Shown in pieces: positions 33,489 through 42,991 of a stretch of 64,000 bases of DNA (the stretch's first letter is position 1; each line of letters begins with the position of its first letter). The translations under genes and the position numbers were made by a program. Origin of the DNA: Bufo bufo (Eukaryota; Chordata; Amphibia; Anura; Bufonidae). Location: NCBI RefSeq assembly GCF_905171765.1, contig NC_053389.1, positions 746,791,146-746,855,145 of the forward strand, written 5' to 3'. The notes below the pieces were generated by a model. That model did not search any database and had not been told where the DNA came from. It worked only from the letters and a program-made list of their open reading frames with translations.

Positions 33489-36162
33489 CTAAGGCAAATT
33501 TTTTAGTTGATTATGGAGGTCCAGCAACTCCTGGATCCCCTTACGGTGCTGCTCCCGTAACCTCCTTTTCTGCTCCCTGATGTCCAGCATTGCCCTTTGG
33601 TCCTCCTGCTGCAGCTGCATAATTTTTTATTATTTTTTATCAGTACTATTAGGATAAGAAAAAATAATTTGAAATTACTTTCAAATTGCATTGTGTGGAG
33701 TATTTGTTAAATCACTGACGATTTACATAACAATTTGTTAGTTAATGATATTTATGATAATTATATGGTTGCTTAGTTAGCGATAGCTCAGTATGGTATA
33801 ATGTTATTTAGTTGGTTAGTTAGTGCTAGTTCAGTAAAGTATAATTGTATTTAGTTGGTTAGTTTGTGATAGTTATGTAGAATATAATGTTATTTAGTCG
33901 GTTAGTTAATTGTTTTTTTTGTAGATTACAGAGCTAGTGTCCAGTGTTGTTGTTTTCTATTACTATAGTGTGTGTTGTCCCCTCATTGTTGGCACTTTAT
34001 TTCTGTACATGTTATGAATACAGAATTATATTGCTATGTGCAAATATTTACCCTCCTGGCGGGGGCTGGTGACATCCTCCTCCTCTTCTTCTTCATCAGG
34101 AGCTGGGGGGGGGGGGGGATGCGGCTGCTGAGAGAGACCAGCCTCTTTGGCCTCCGCCTCCACCATTTCGCCCACAGCAGGTGGTGGTGGAGCATCTCCT
34201 CCTCTGCGGAGACCACCACAACCTCCATATCCTCTGTTGAAGGCCTGCGGCATACAGAGGGAACTGGAACCCCTGTAATCACACAATCTTCTGAATTTAG
34301 GCAAACAACTCAGAACTCATAACAAATTATAATTCACCCCTTAAAGGGGTTATCCCATCATAATGATCACTGTTAAATCTGTTAATGATTTGACAGTGAT
34401 CATTTTTGTAAATATACTTTATTAACAAATTCCCACCGATTAGGAGAAAATTCATCCCCACTTACCTCATTGTTGTGACTCGGTCTCCCCTGGTTACGAC
34501 CACCGCTCTTCCGCAAAATCCCTATGGTCGCGCTTGCTCAGAAGACTTCTTCTTTTCTCCCGGCCGGGCCACTCGCTGTCCTGAACGCGCACGCTGCCGC
34601 GCATGCGCGACGGTGACTTCTTCCCGGCCAGAATAGTACAGAGATGCGAACGCGCACGCCGGCTCTGTACTATACTGGCCAGAAATAAGTCACATTGCGC
34701 ATGCGCGGCAGCGTGCGTGTTCAGTCCAGCGCGCGGCGCGGCCGGGAGAAGACTTCAATCAAGATGAAGCCCGCCCCCAGCCAGAATCCAGGAAGTGAAC
34801 GCGCGGTGGCAGCAGGTAAGTATAAAAACGCAAAGTGGGATAACCCCTTTAATGACCAGGCCATTTTTCATCTTTCTGTCCATGACATTTTTAGCAAGTC
34901 TGACATGTGTCACTTTATGTGGTAGTAACTCTAAAACGCTTTTACTTAGGCCATTCAGGCCATTTTACCAGGCCATTCTGAGATTGTTTTCTCGTCACAT
35001 ATTGCATTTCATTTTTATATATAAAAAAAAAAAAACTTTACCAAAAATTTGATCACTTGGTATTATGCTTTTTGTGATGTAAGGTGACAAAAAATGGCTT
35101 TTTTGACACAGTTTTAGGTCATGTGCTATTTTTATACAGCTGGTAATTATGGACACGGCCATACCTAATATGTTTCATTTTTATTTTTTTATTTTAGTAT
35201 TACACAATAATAGCAATTTTTAAAAAATAAAATCATGTTTTAGTGTCTTCATATTCTGAGAGCCAAATTTGTTTTATTTTTTGGACGATTGTCTTAGGTA
35301 GGGGCTAATTCTTTGCTGGATGAGGTGCCGGTGAGATTGGTACTATTTTGGGGGTCATACACCTTTTTGATTGCTCGGTGTTGCACTTTTAGTGATGTGA
35401 TGTAATGTGCCAAATAAATGGGTTGTTTAGCACAATTTGTATATAATTTTTTTTTATGGTGTTCACCTGAGGGATTAGGTCATGTGTTATTTTTATAGAG
35501 CCGGTCGATACGGATGCGGCAATATATAATATGTCTACTTTTCTTGTTTTCCCTATTTTTTTAAATGTTTATTTAACTTTATTTTTTGAAAAGGACACTT
35601 TTTTTTACTTGAAAATGTAATTTTTGGGGGGAAACCATTATTTCTTTAACTTTTTTTTCAGTTTCTTTTTTGTTTCACTGTGTGACTTCAACTTTTGGGG
35701 GTCTGATACCCTTTACAATGCATTACAATACTTCTCTATTGTAATGCATTGGCTGTAAGTTTATTACCAGTTGTAATACAGGGTGCTGGATCTCATAGGC
35801 CCTCCCGGAAGGCAGCCACAATGCCTAAGGAAGGCATTGGCTACCTTCCCTGCCATCGGGTCCCCGTCACAGCAGCACGGAGATCCGATGGACACCCCAC
35901 ACATGTCTAAAGCTCGCATGTGCCGTGGTCAGCCGGCTCATATAGCAGGGGTCCGGCTTTTAGCGACTGCCGGACCCCTGCCCCGATCGGGTGGGCGCAG
36001 CTCCTGCACCCGCCCGATCACCATGCAGTACATTTACGTTACTGGGCTGTAAGTCATGTCCAGCTCTGACATACATGTACGGGGCCTTTTACTGGAATAC
36101 AGAATGATGATTGCAGCTTATATATATTTACACACACACACACACACACACACATATCTATA

Positions 36163-36205
<43 letters not shown>

Positions 36206-37326
36206 TGTGTAAAACACACAAAATCAGCTATTTACATCATACATCTGTACCTCGCTGTGTGTATAAAAACATATATATATATATATATATATACTCATGG
36301 CGAGGTAGGGATGTATGATGTAACCAGTGTATTTGCTACATGTCACACCAGTTAATAAGTAATCATTTGTAAAGGGATGAAATACTTATTTTCATAACTG
36401 TATATATACATTACAGAGTGTTGGCGAGAAATAGAAAAGTAATGTAAGTATTGTACCTGGGAATATTCTATCACGGATCTCTCTGATCCGCTCCGAATTC
36501 CCCCTCTTCAAATCCGACCATTTTTTAAATATGGCCATCCTAGGGTGTTTGCCCTTAAACTTCCTCCTGAGCTCGGAACGGATCTCCCTCACAATCCTCT
36601 GCTTCTCAGTGCGGACCCGGGTCCGGTCATAGCCGCACTCCAACATGCACTGCAGGATAAAGATGCAAGCATATAATCCCAATTTTGCTTAATACAAATA
36701 TTGAAAATAATGTCCTCAACAAAACATTAAAAAGTATTTAAGTCTTTGAAGGGGAAATATTAGATTTAATGTTACTGTTATAAGATCGGATTGTATTGCG
36801 ATTGTATGTGTGTGGGATCTGAGCAATCGGATATTGGCCAGCTGAGCAGAGATGTACCTGTCTAGTGAAGTGACGATACGGTATGGGGTGTAAAGCTGGT
36901 TCGCCTCCCTGTGGTGCACCCTGGTTAACTCTAAATGAACCAGCACATACTGGCAGTAATACAAAGAAGTATATAGTGTGTGGCAGGAAAATAGATGTGC
37001 AATGTGCATGTGAGAGATATTTCTATGCTGTTCATACATACATGCTACAGACATAGTGCTGTGATGTCACAACAATACTTTGTGCATCAATCAGTAATAT
37101 CTACTTAGACCTGATAAAAGGTGAAGTTGTATGTATTGCGAAAAAACATTCGCACCTTAAGAGGCGATTTTCGCAATCGTGAATATTTTATAACACTATA
37201 TCTGCATTTAAAGCGATTGTGCTGACATGCATGTGAAATGTAATCAAATACACTGTGCTGTAATGTCAAATTACTTACAGTGATCAGGAGTTCTTCCTGA
37301 CTGCTGCGAAAATTGCTTCCAACCAT
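33489..37326 (-). CDS. Four-exon Myb/SANT-like DNA-binding protein gene
   Basis: Exons on the minus strand: 37279-37326, 36457-36649, 34052-34272 and 33489-33614. All introns obey GT-AG (donors GTAAGT, GTACAA, GTAAAT; acceptors CCTGCAG, GATTACAG, TTATGCAG). The phases fit without adjustment: 48+193+221+126 = 588 nt, 195 codons plus stop. Residues 1-80 resemble a Myb/SANT (trihelix-type) domain: FRSSQEELLIT, then KQRIVREIRSELRRKF and the helix-3 text FKKWSDLKR. The centre is basic and Pro-rich, with a C-run at 34107-34120 that may slip. The C-terminus is a Gln/Arg/Glu/Leu coiled coil. AATAAA lies at 33457-33462. Such proteins accompany PIF/Harbinger transposases, or this is a domesticated gene; no transposase is seen beside it. 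Start chosen at the first ATG. Confidence 0.6.
34345..34848. mobile_element. 504-bp TTAA MITE, copy 1
   Basis: TTAA at 34341-34344 and 34849-34852. TIR AGGGGTTATCCCA and its complement. The interior has a large GC-rich inverted repeat (GCGCACGCTGCCGCGCATGC pairs with 34692-34715). It is 504 bp long and about 98% identical to the copy at 40503-41006, so both are recent. It carries CAGGTAAGTAT near the right end, a ready-made splice donor. Confidence 0.9.
34853..36110. other. Unassigned AT-rich dispersed-type sequence
   Basis: Long T-rich stretches with no coding frame. The start (TGACCAGGCCATTTTTC) resembles the last part of the TTAA elements A and B (GGCCTGGTCATTAAG near 55100, reversed), so this may be a piece of a related TTAA element. 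I could not find its other end. Confidence 0.3.
36119..36300. repeat. (AC)n/(TA)n microsatellites with flanking inverted repeat
   Basis: (AC)13 at 36129-36154 and two TA runs (36165-36202, 36269-36292). TTACATCATACATC..TACCTCG (36231-36256) is inverted at CGAGGTA..GATGTATGATGTAA (36300-36323), giving a stem around the second TA run. Confidence 0.8.
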
Positions 37327-37373
37327 CTTTTCCAATCTTCTCTAACTTCCGGTAGTTTAAAAACAGTTGCTAA

Positions 37374-37412
37374 AGTAGGCCACGCCCCTTTTGCGCATGC
37401 GCATTAAGCAAA
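37374..37412 (-). promoter_or_regulatory. GC box and GCGCATGCGC upstream of the Myb/SANT-like gene
   Basis: About 50 bp above the ATG are GGGGCGTGG (GC-box type, minus strand) and the palindrome GCGCATGCGC (37393-37402), which resembles an NRF1 site. There is no TATA. This would suit a TATA-less promoter; function is inferred. Confidence 0.35.
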
Positions 37413-37523
37413 TTTTACATTGCGATTATCGCAATATAAAAAAATAGTCAATGAAGATAGCGAATTTGCGAATATATGACGAATATTCGCAAAATCGAAT
37501 ATTAGCCCTGCCGCTCATCACTA

Positions 37524-37641
37524 TTTGTAACAACTTTGATTTTGAATTGTATTCGGACGTTGCTGGGGCGGTTGGTTTTGGGGCTTATTGCCAGGGTCAA
37601 AGGTGTGCAAGTCGTTGGTCGGGGTCTTGCGTAGTCAGGAG
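37524..37641 (+). pseudogene. Ngaro RNase H, N-terminal piece
   Basis: A 118-bp island between the two insertions reads FDFELYSDVAGAVGFGAYCQ, the opening strand pair and first catalytic Asp region of a retroelement RNase H. It matches the missing link between the RT block ending near 26800 and the RNase H block starting at 44408. Confidence 0.85.
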
Positions 37642-38089
37642 TAGTGTTGGTCGAGCACCAAAGAGCTTGTGTGCTCTGGTGCTCGAGTAGAATACTTCCC
37701 AATACTTGGGTGCTCTACAGAGCACCCGAGCACAATGGAAGTCAATGGGAGAACCCAAGGATTAAACCAGGTACCCCCTGCTCTGAAGAGGGGAGGGTGC
37801 CTGGTTCATAGGAAAAGGTCAAAATTGATGGAAACACCACCAAAATGGTTCGGGAACAGCATGAGGAGGATTGTGGCAGGTGCAGCACTATGAAGTGCCT
37901 TTTGCGCTGTGGCATTAAAATAATTTTGGCATCTCTGACTTCTTAGTCTAACCAGACTGTCTATTACTCTGTAATTCCTCTAGCACCGTTCTATGGAAAC
38001 AGTAGGTTTAAAGAGCACACCAAATGCTTGAAATGACTTCTTTATTAACTTCAACTTTTCTTCATATATAATACTGCTGCCTTCGTAGC

Positions 38090-39160
38090 AGATAGTCCAT
38101 GTACAAAACCAAAGATAAAATCGATTTTAGAGGAAAAATTGTTAGGAAACATTCTATCCTGTATATTTACTTGTATATAAACTGCAATTGCTGCCAAAAA
38201 TTACAAGAAAGAGGCACTCTGATACAACCTGTATATCACATAAAGGAGGGCCTCATTCACATTGTGGTACAATTGTTCAGGTAGTTGGACAACTACACTG
38301 ATGAAGCCTATGCCAAAAATTACAAGGAACTAATTATATTCTTGAACATAAGAAAATCTGCCAAATAGTCAAGAAACATCTGTCAGTGTTGCGTGCCGGC
38401 GAGCAATGGATGGATACATTACACATGGGTGTTAAATGCATTGCCCGTCTAGCACCCACACTGGCTCAGCGAGTTATCCCTAGTTTGTTTCTTGATGATT
38501 CTCAGAAGCAGCAGAGCTGGCTACGTTTCAAGGGTAATTTTAAATACGGACATCGAGTCTGTATTTCTTGCAGTTATATTCAAATTGGCCAAACACTTGT
38601 TTCTTTGGCTAATCAAAAAACTTTCTCACTTAAACAATATGTTAACTGCAACACTAATTTTGTGGTTTACTGTATAACCTGCACGATATGTCAGCTGCAA
38701 TATATAGGCTGTACTACTAACAGCCTTAAAACTAGAATCCACAGACACATCTCTTATTCTCTTTTGAATAGAGAATCCTATTGGATTTTCTCTATGAACA
38801 CTTGTGTACCAATGGGTTTAAATCGTAGACACGATCTTATATTGCATTACTGATCCTGATGCATTGTTTTTTGGTTCTTAACACATGTTTTAGTGTCTCA
38901 AAGGTGGAGCTGCTGCTGATTATTTCCACCTGACATGTTTGACCTGCCCTTTATTTAAGGTCAGAGTCTTACATTCCTTCTTTGTCATGAGTAAGGATCT
39001 GTATGGAATGATCTGAAACACGTAGACTTGGATGTACATATTGGATTTTAAAGCACTTATTTATAAAAGTTTAAACACGTTGTTGGGAAGCTGGATTCTA
39101 CCTCTTTATTTAAATTTTCTCATCGCCCAGTTCCTGGCGTATGTCCATGTCTTCCTTCAA
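38090..39160 (+). pseudogene. Penelope-like element 3' part with GIY-YIG endonuclease, broken
   Basis: From 38386 to 38853 a frame encodes the end of a Penelope-like protein. It has WLRFKGNFKYGHRVCISC (a Cys-rich linker), then FVVYCITCTICQLQYIGCTT with the two short GIY and YIG strands, and the Arg-bearing helix LKTRIHRHISYS. This nuclease nicks the target for reverse transcription. Upstream text (38290-38385) is in other frames. A degenerate hammerhead-like motif lies downstream (38985-39024: stem GATC/GATC, GAAACACGTA). It differs clearly from the Neptune-like copy at 56599, so a second lineage. Confidence 0.75.
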
Positions 39161-39350
39161 CATAAGACCAGGTGAGCCTCAACAACTATTTTCTCCAATG
39201 TACCCCTTGTTACACATAAAGGAGAGCATCATACACAGCCTTGAAAAATTATGATTGATGGCCTGCTGGTGACCCTCAAAAACATTTGGAGCAAGTGTCT
39301 GCTGATCTGACCATCTAAAACATTATGGGCGAGGGCCTGCAGCCGCTTTG

Positions 39351-39548
39351 GTGACTCTAGATAACCTGTGATGGTGACGATCCATTCGGATGTCTGCCCT
39401 ATCAACTTTCGATGTTATTTTCAGCGCCAACCACGATGACTAAGGGTTAGGGGGAATCAGTGTTCGATTCCGGAGAGGGAGCCTGAGAAACGGCTACGGC
39501 TACCACATCCAAGCAAGACAGCATGCGCACAAATTACCTATTAGGTAT
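39351..39548 (+). pseudogene. 18S rRNA fragment, 5' domain
   Basis: TTTGGTGACTCTAGATAACC, GTCTGCCCTATCAACTTTCG, TTCGATTCCGGAGAGGGAGC and CTGAGAAACGGCTAC are eukaryote-wide 18S words in the correct order. It has scattered substitutions and a 6-bp duplication (GGCTACGGCTAC) and breaks off after AAATTACCTA. It is a dead copy, not part of an rDNA unit. Confidence 0.93.
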
Positions 39549-39894
39549 AATTAGGTGAGGGCCTGCAGGTGAGCTGACCCTGTAAAAGATTGTAGGTGAG
39601 GGCCTGCTGGTGAGCTGACCCTCTAAAACAGTGGTTCTCAACCTTTCTAAAGCCGTGACCCCTTAATACAGTTCCTCATGTTGTGGTGACCCCCAACCAT
39701 TACATTTTTTTCCTTGCAACGTCATAACTAATTTTGCTACTGTTATGATGACCCACCAAAAACACGCACAGACACCAATACACCAAATGTTAATTCAAAT
39801 ACACAAGTATTCATTCATAACCACAGAACTTTAGCATAAATACTAAATTTTTGTAAACCAAATAAATAACTTTAAAATAAATAATAAACAACAA

Positions 39895-40500
39895 ATACCC
39901 CCTAAAAAATAAATCAGTGGTGCGCACAGTACCCCTCAAATAAATAACTCAGTGGTGCTCACAGTACCCCCCCAAAAAAAAATAAAAAATTTGTGGTGCT
40001 CAGGGTACCCCTCAAATAAATAAATCAGTGGTGCTTCAAGTCCCCCCCCCAAATAAATAAATCAGAAGTGCTCAGGGTCCCCCAAATAAATAAATCAGCG
40101 GTGCTCAGGGTACCCCCAAATAAAAAAATCAGTGGTGCATCAGGTTTCCCCCAAATAAATAAATCAATGGTGCTCAGGGTGCCCCAAATAAATAAATCAG
40201 AAGTGCTCAGGGTCCCCCAAATAAATAAATCAGCGGGGCTTCAGGTCTCCCCCAAATAAATAAATCAGCGGTGCTCAGGGTACCCCCAAATAAATAAATC
40301 AGTGGTGCATCAGGTTTCCCCAAATAAATAAATCAATGGTGCTCAGGGTCCCCCAAATAAATAAATCAGAAGTGCTCAGGGTCCCCCAAATAAATAAATC
40401 AGCGGTGCTTCAGGGGGGTCCCACAAATAAATAAATCAGAAGTGCTCAGGGTCCTCCAAATAAATAAATCAGCGGTGCTTTATGTCCCCCCAAATAAATT
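39895..40500. repeat. 36-38 bp tandem array within the SPIN element
   Basis: Units of AAATAAATAAATCAGTGGTG followed by CTCAGGGTCCCCC, about 16 copies, with C-run length variation. It occupies the place where an autonomous element would have its gene. Confidence 0.88.
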
Positions 40501-40502
40501 AA

Positions 40503-41006
40503 AGGGGTTATCCCATCATAATGATCACTGTTAAATCTGTTAATGATTTGACAGTGATCATTTTTGTAAATATACTTTATTAACAAATTCCCACCGATTA
40601 GGAGAAAATTCATCCCCACTTACCTCATTGTTGTGACTCGGTCTCCCCTGGTTACGACCACCGCTCTTCCGCAAAATCCCGATGGTCGCGCTTGCCCAGA
40701 AGACTTCTTCTTTTCTCCCGGCCGGGCCACTCGCTGTCCTGAACGCGCACGCTGCCGCGCATGCGCGACGGTGACTTCTTCCCGGCCAGAATAGTACAGA
40801 GCTGCGAACGCGCACGCCGGCTCTGTACTATACTGGCCAGAAATAAGTCACATTGCGCATGCGCGGCAGCGTGCGCGTTCAGTCCAGCGCGCGGCCCGGC
40901 CGGGAGAAGACTTCAATCAAGATGAAGCCCGCCCCCAGCCAGAATCCAGGAAGTGAACGCGCGGTGGCAGCAGGTAAGTATGAAACTGCTAAGTGGGATA
41001 ACCCCT
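40503..41006. mobile_element. 504-bp TTAA MITE, copy 2, nested in SPIN
   Basis: TTAA at 40499-40502 and 41007-41010, the same TIR AGGGGTTATCCCA and the same length as copy 1 at 34345-34848, with about ten differences. It inserted into the AAATAAAT array of SPIN, so it is younger than that insertion. Confidence 0.92.
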
Positions 41007-41507
41007 TTAAGCCTTGCTCAGCCAAATAATTAAAATAAAATTAGCCAGGCTCAGCCAGGCTCAATTAAATCATTGGTGGCAGTGGTGCTCAGCGGCGGTG
41101 TCATTAACGAAAAAACTCGGACCTCAGCAGACAGGCGGCCCGACTTACCCGTCCAGACGTCAGGCTCCTTCAAGCACAGGCAGTGATAGGACATCACTTC
41201 CTGTGCGCGAGGATAAGGGGCCGCTGCCGTTGTGCGGGCGACCCACAATAGGAAGCCTCAGGTGACCCCCCGGAAAGGGCCGATCGACCCCCCAAAGGGG
41301 TCGCGACCCCTAGGTTGAGAACCGCTGCTCTAAAAGATTGTAGGTGAGGGTCTGCAGGTGAGCTGACCCTCTAAAAAATTATATGCAAGGGCTTGCTGCT
41401 TTGCTGACCCTCTAAAACATTATGGTTGAGGGTCTGCTGCTGAGATGACCATTTAACAAATAATGGGAGAGTGCCTGCCGCTTAGCTGACCATTGAAAAA
41501 ATGTACA

Positions 41508-41868
41508 GTGTTCAAAGCAGGCCAGGTCGCCTGAATACTTCAGCTAGGAATAATGGAATAGTACTCTGGTTCTATTTTGTTGATTTTCGGAATTGGTGCC
41601 ATGATTAAGAGGGATAGCCGGGGGCATCCGTATTGCACCGCTAGCGGTGAAATTATTGGACCAGCACTAGACGAACCAAAGCAAAAGCATTTGCCAAGAA
41701 TGTTTTCATTAATCAAAAATGAAAGTCGGAGGTTCAAGATGATCAGATACCGTCATAGTTCCAACCATAAACGATTACAAACGGCGGTCCGGTGACGTTA
41801 TTCCCATGACCCACCGAGCTGCTTCCGGGAAACCAAAGTCTTTGGGTTTCGGGGGGAGTATGGTTTGA
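41508..41868 (+). pseudogene. 18S rRNA fragment, central domain
   Basis: GTGTTCAAAGCAGGCC, GGAATAATGGAATAG, AGACGAACCAAAGC, TTTGCCAAGAATGTTTTCAT, GAAAGTCGGAGGTTC and CCATGACCCACCGAGC occur in the normal order. It ends after GGGGGGAGTATGGTT. About 12-15% of positions look changed. The 18S text between this and the first fragment (roughly 400 nt) is missing and replaced by the 41-bp array. Confidence 0.94.
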
Positions 41869-41889
41869 AAGCTGACAAAGTACACTGTC

Positions 41890-42600
41890 ACATATACATT
41901 TTTGAAGCGCACACGTTACACTGCAGATGTGGCCCTGGTAAGGTCACTGTCAGAAGAGGACATGGTCTATGGAAAAATTACATTGTACAGTATGTCACAG
42001 ATAAATTTTTGAAGCGCACACGTTACACTGCAGATGTGGCCCTGGTAAGGTCACTGTCAGAAGCGGACAACGTCTACGGAAAAAGTACACTGTATGTCAC
42101 TGATATTTTAGGGATGCGCACACTTTACACAGGAGATGTGGCGCAGCTAATCTCACTGTCCGCAGCGGACACCGTCTATTGAAAAAGTACACTTGATGTC
42201 AAGGATATTTTTGGATGCGCACACTTTACACTGGAGATGTTGCGCAGTTAATCTAACTGTCCGCAGCGGACACCGTCTATTGAAAAAGTACACTGGATGT
42301 CACAGATATTATTTGGATGCTCACACTTTACACTGAAGATGTGGCACGGATAATTTAACTGTCCGCAGTGGACATTGTTTATGGAAAAAGTACACTGGAT
42401 GTCACTGATATTTTAGGGATGCACACACTTTACACAGGAGATGTGGCGCAGCTAATCTCCCTGTCCGCAGCGGACACCGTCTATTAAAAAATTACTCTGG
42501 ATGTCACTGATATTTTTGGGATGCGCACACTTTACACAGGAGATGTGGTGCAGCTCATCTCCCTGTCCGCAGTGCACACCTCTACGGAAAAAGTACACTG
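41890..42600. repeat. 102-bp tandem array, seven copies
   Basis: GATGCGCACACTTTACAC (or GAAGCGCACACGTTACAC) recurs near 41904, 42011, 42113, 42214, 42316, 42418 and 42520. Each unit also has GTCACTGATATTTT and CCGCAGCGGACACCGTCTA. Position next to a hAT-type terminus (42600-42702) makes it a subterminal array. Confidence 0.85.
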
Positions 42601-42702
42601 GAAACGTGCGGGTAGGAGACTCGGCCAAGTTCCGCCATGTGCCGAGCATCAAGATGCTCGAGCCAAACAGGTGTTCGGCCAAGCATGCTCGATCATCACT
42701 AA
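42600..42702. other. hAT-type right terminus (CGATCATCACTA)
   Basis: GCTCGAGCC, TTCGGCCAAGCATGCTCG and the end CGATCATCACTA repeat the vocabulary of the 37642 and 44399 termini (GAGCA, CGGCCGAGCAT, TAGTGTTG). The sequence after it (ATAATATA) does not match the left flank of 37642, so the partner end is unresolved. Confidence 0.5.
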
Positions 42703-42835
42703 TAATATATTGTAATATGTAAATATATTATGGCTAAAACATCAGTAGTAGTTTCCCACATATTATGCATAGTACTAGTACTAGTACTACAGAAGTCTCT
42801 TTTTTTTTTTTAGTAACTGCCCATGCAGCTCTATA

Positions 42836-42915
42836 GTGTAGTAGTTAATATTCTTGCCTGTAGTGTAGAAGGTTGTGAGTTCGAATCCCGTCAGAAACTT
42901 TTCTGAAATAGAGGC
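42836..42915 (+). repeat. tRNA-derived SINE-like segment
   Basis: TAGTGTAGTAGTTAATATTC resembles a pol III A box, and GTTCGAATCCC a B box, about 35 nt apart, followed by a non-tRNA tail. A 3' half copy (GGTTGTGAGTTTGAATCCTG, then AAACTTTTCAGAAATAGGGG) recurs at 44237-44285. No cloverleaf is convincing, so I treat it as a SINE, not a tRNA gene. Confidence 0.55.
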
Positions 42916-42991
42916 TAAATTTAATTTGTATATTTTATATTTTTTTGTAATTGTAAAATATGTATAAAAAAATTATATATATATATATATA

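Larger units (their letters stand above)
26802..37523. mobile_element. hAT-type insertion 1 in the Ngaro element (10.7 kb with its own insertions)
   Basis: The ends are TAGTGTTGAGCG and CGCTCATCACTA. They are bordered by TATGTAAC (26794-26801) and TTTGTAAC (37524-37531), an 8-bp duplication with one mismatch, which fits hAT. The Ngaro RNase H text resumes directly after. Inside lie a Penelope-derived inverted repeat, a promoter plus hAT-like N-terminal frame, MITEs, a LINE end, a deleted Tc1 and a Myb/SANT-like gene. Whether all of that arrived with the element or later is only partly resolved. Confidence 0.7.
39629..41327 (+). mobile_element. SPIN-family hAT element with perfect 8-bp TSD
   Basis: It starts CAGTGGTTCTCAACC and ends GGTTGAGAACCGCTG. 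CTCTAAAA is duplicated exactly at 39621-39628 and 41328-41335. The first 150 bp (TAATACAGTTCCTCATGTTG, GTGGTGACCCCCAACCAT, TTTTGCTACTGTTATGA) match the SPACE INVADERS (SPIN) family, known for horizontal transfer among tetrapods. The body is a 37-bp AAATAAAT repeat array instead of a transposase, so it is non-autonomous, and it carries a nested 504-bp MITE. The target is the 41-bp array. Confidence 0.9.
39250..41507. repeat. 41-bp tandem array surrounding 18S rRNA pieces
   Basis: About eight units of a 41-bp repeat (GGTGAGGGCCTGCTGGTGAG, then CTGACCCTCTAAAACATTAT) lie at 39256-39350, 39549-39628 and 41336-41507. The array is interrupted by an 18S fragment (39351-39548) and by the SPIN element (39629-41327). 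The last unit runs directly into the second 18S fragment. Confidence 0.8.

Noticed and set aside
34026..34304. Stand-alone gene from the acidic frame of exon 3
   Set aside because: It does not connect in phase to the flanking exons; the basic frame does. Kept only as a note on a possible indel.
26802..37523. Treating insertion 1 as a Harbinger element because of the Myb/SANT-like gene
   Set aside because: Flanks show an 8-bp near-duplication rather than a 3-bp TWA one, and no DDE Harbinger transposase was found; the question is left open.
39351..41868. Functional 18S rRNA gene
   Set aside because: About 400 nt of the middle are missing, ends are absent and many substitutions are present; no 28S or spacer follows.
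39250..42600. CRISPR-like arrays
   Set aside because: The repeats are head-to-tail without unique spacers, and the sequence is eukaryotic.
42836..42915. Functional tRNA gene
   Set aside because: A and B box-like words are present but no acceptor stem or cloverleaf pairs convincingly; the tail and second partial copy indicate a SINE.
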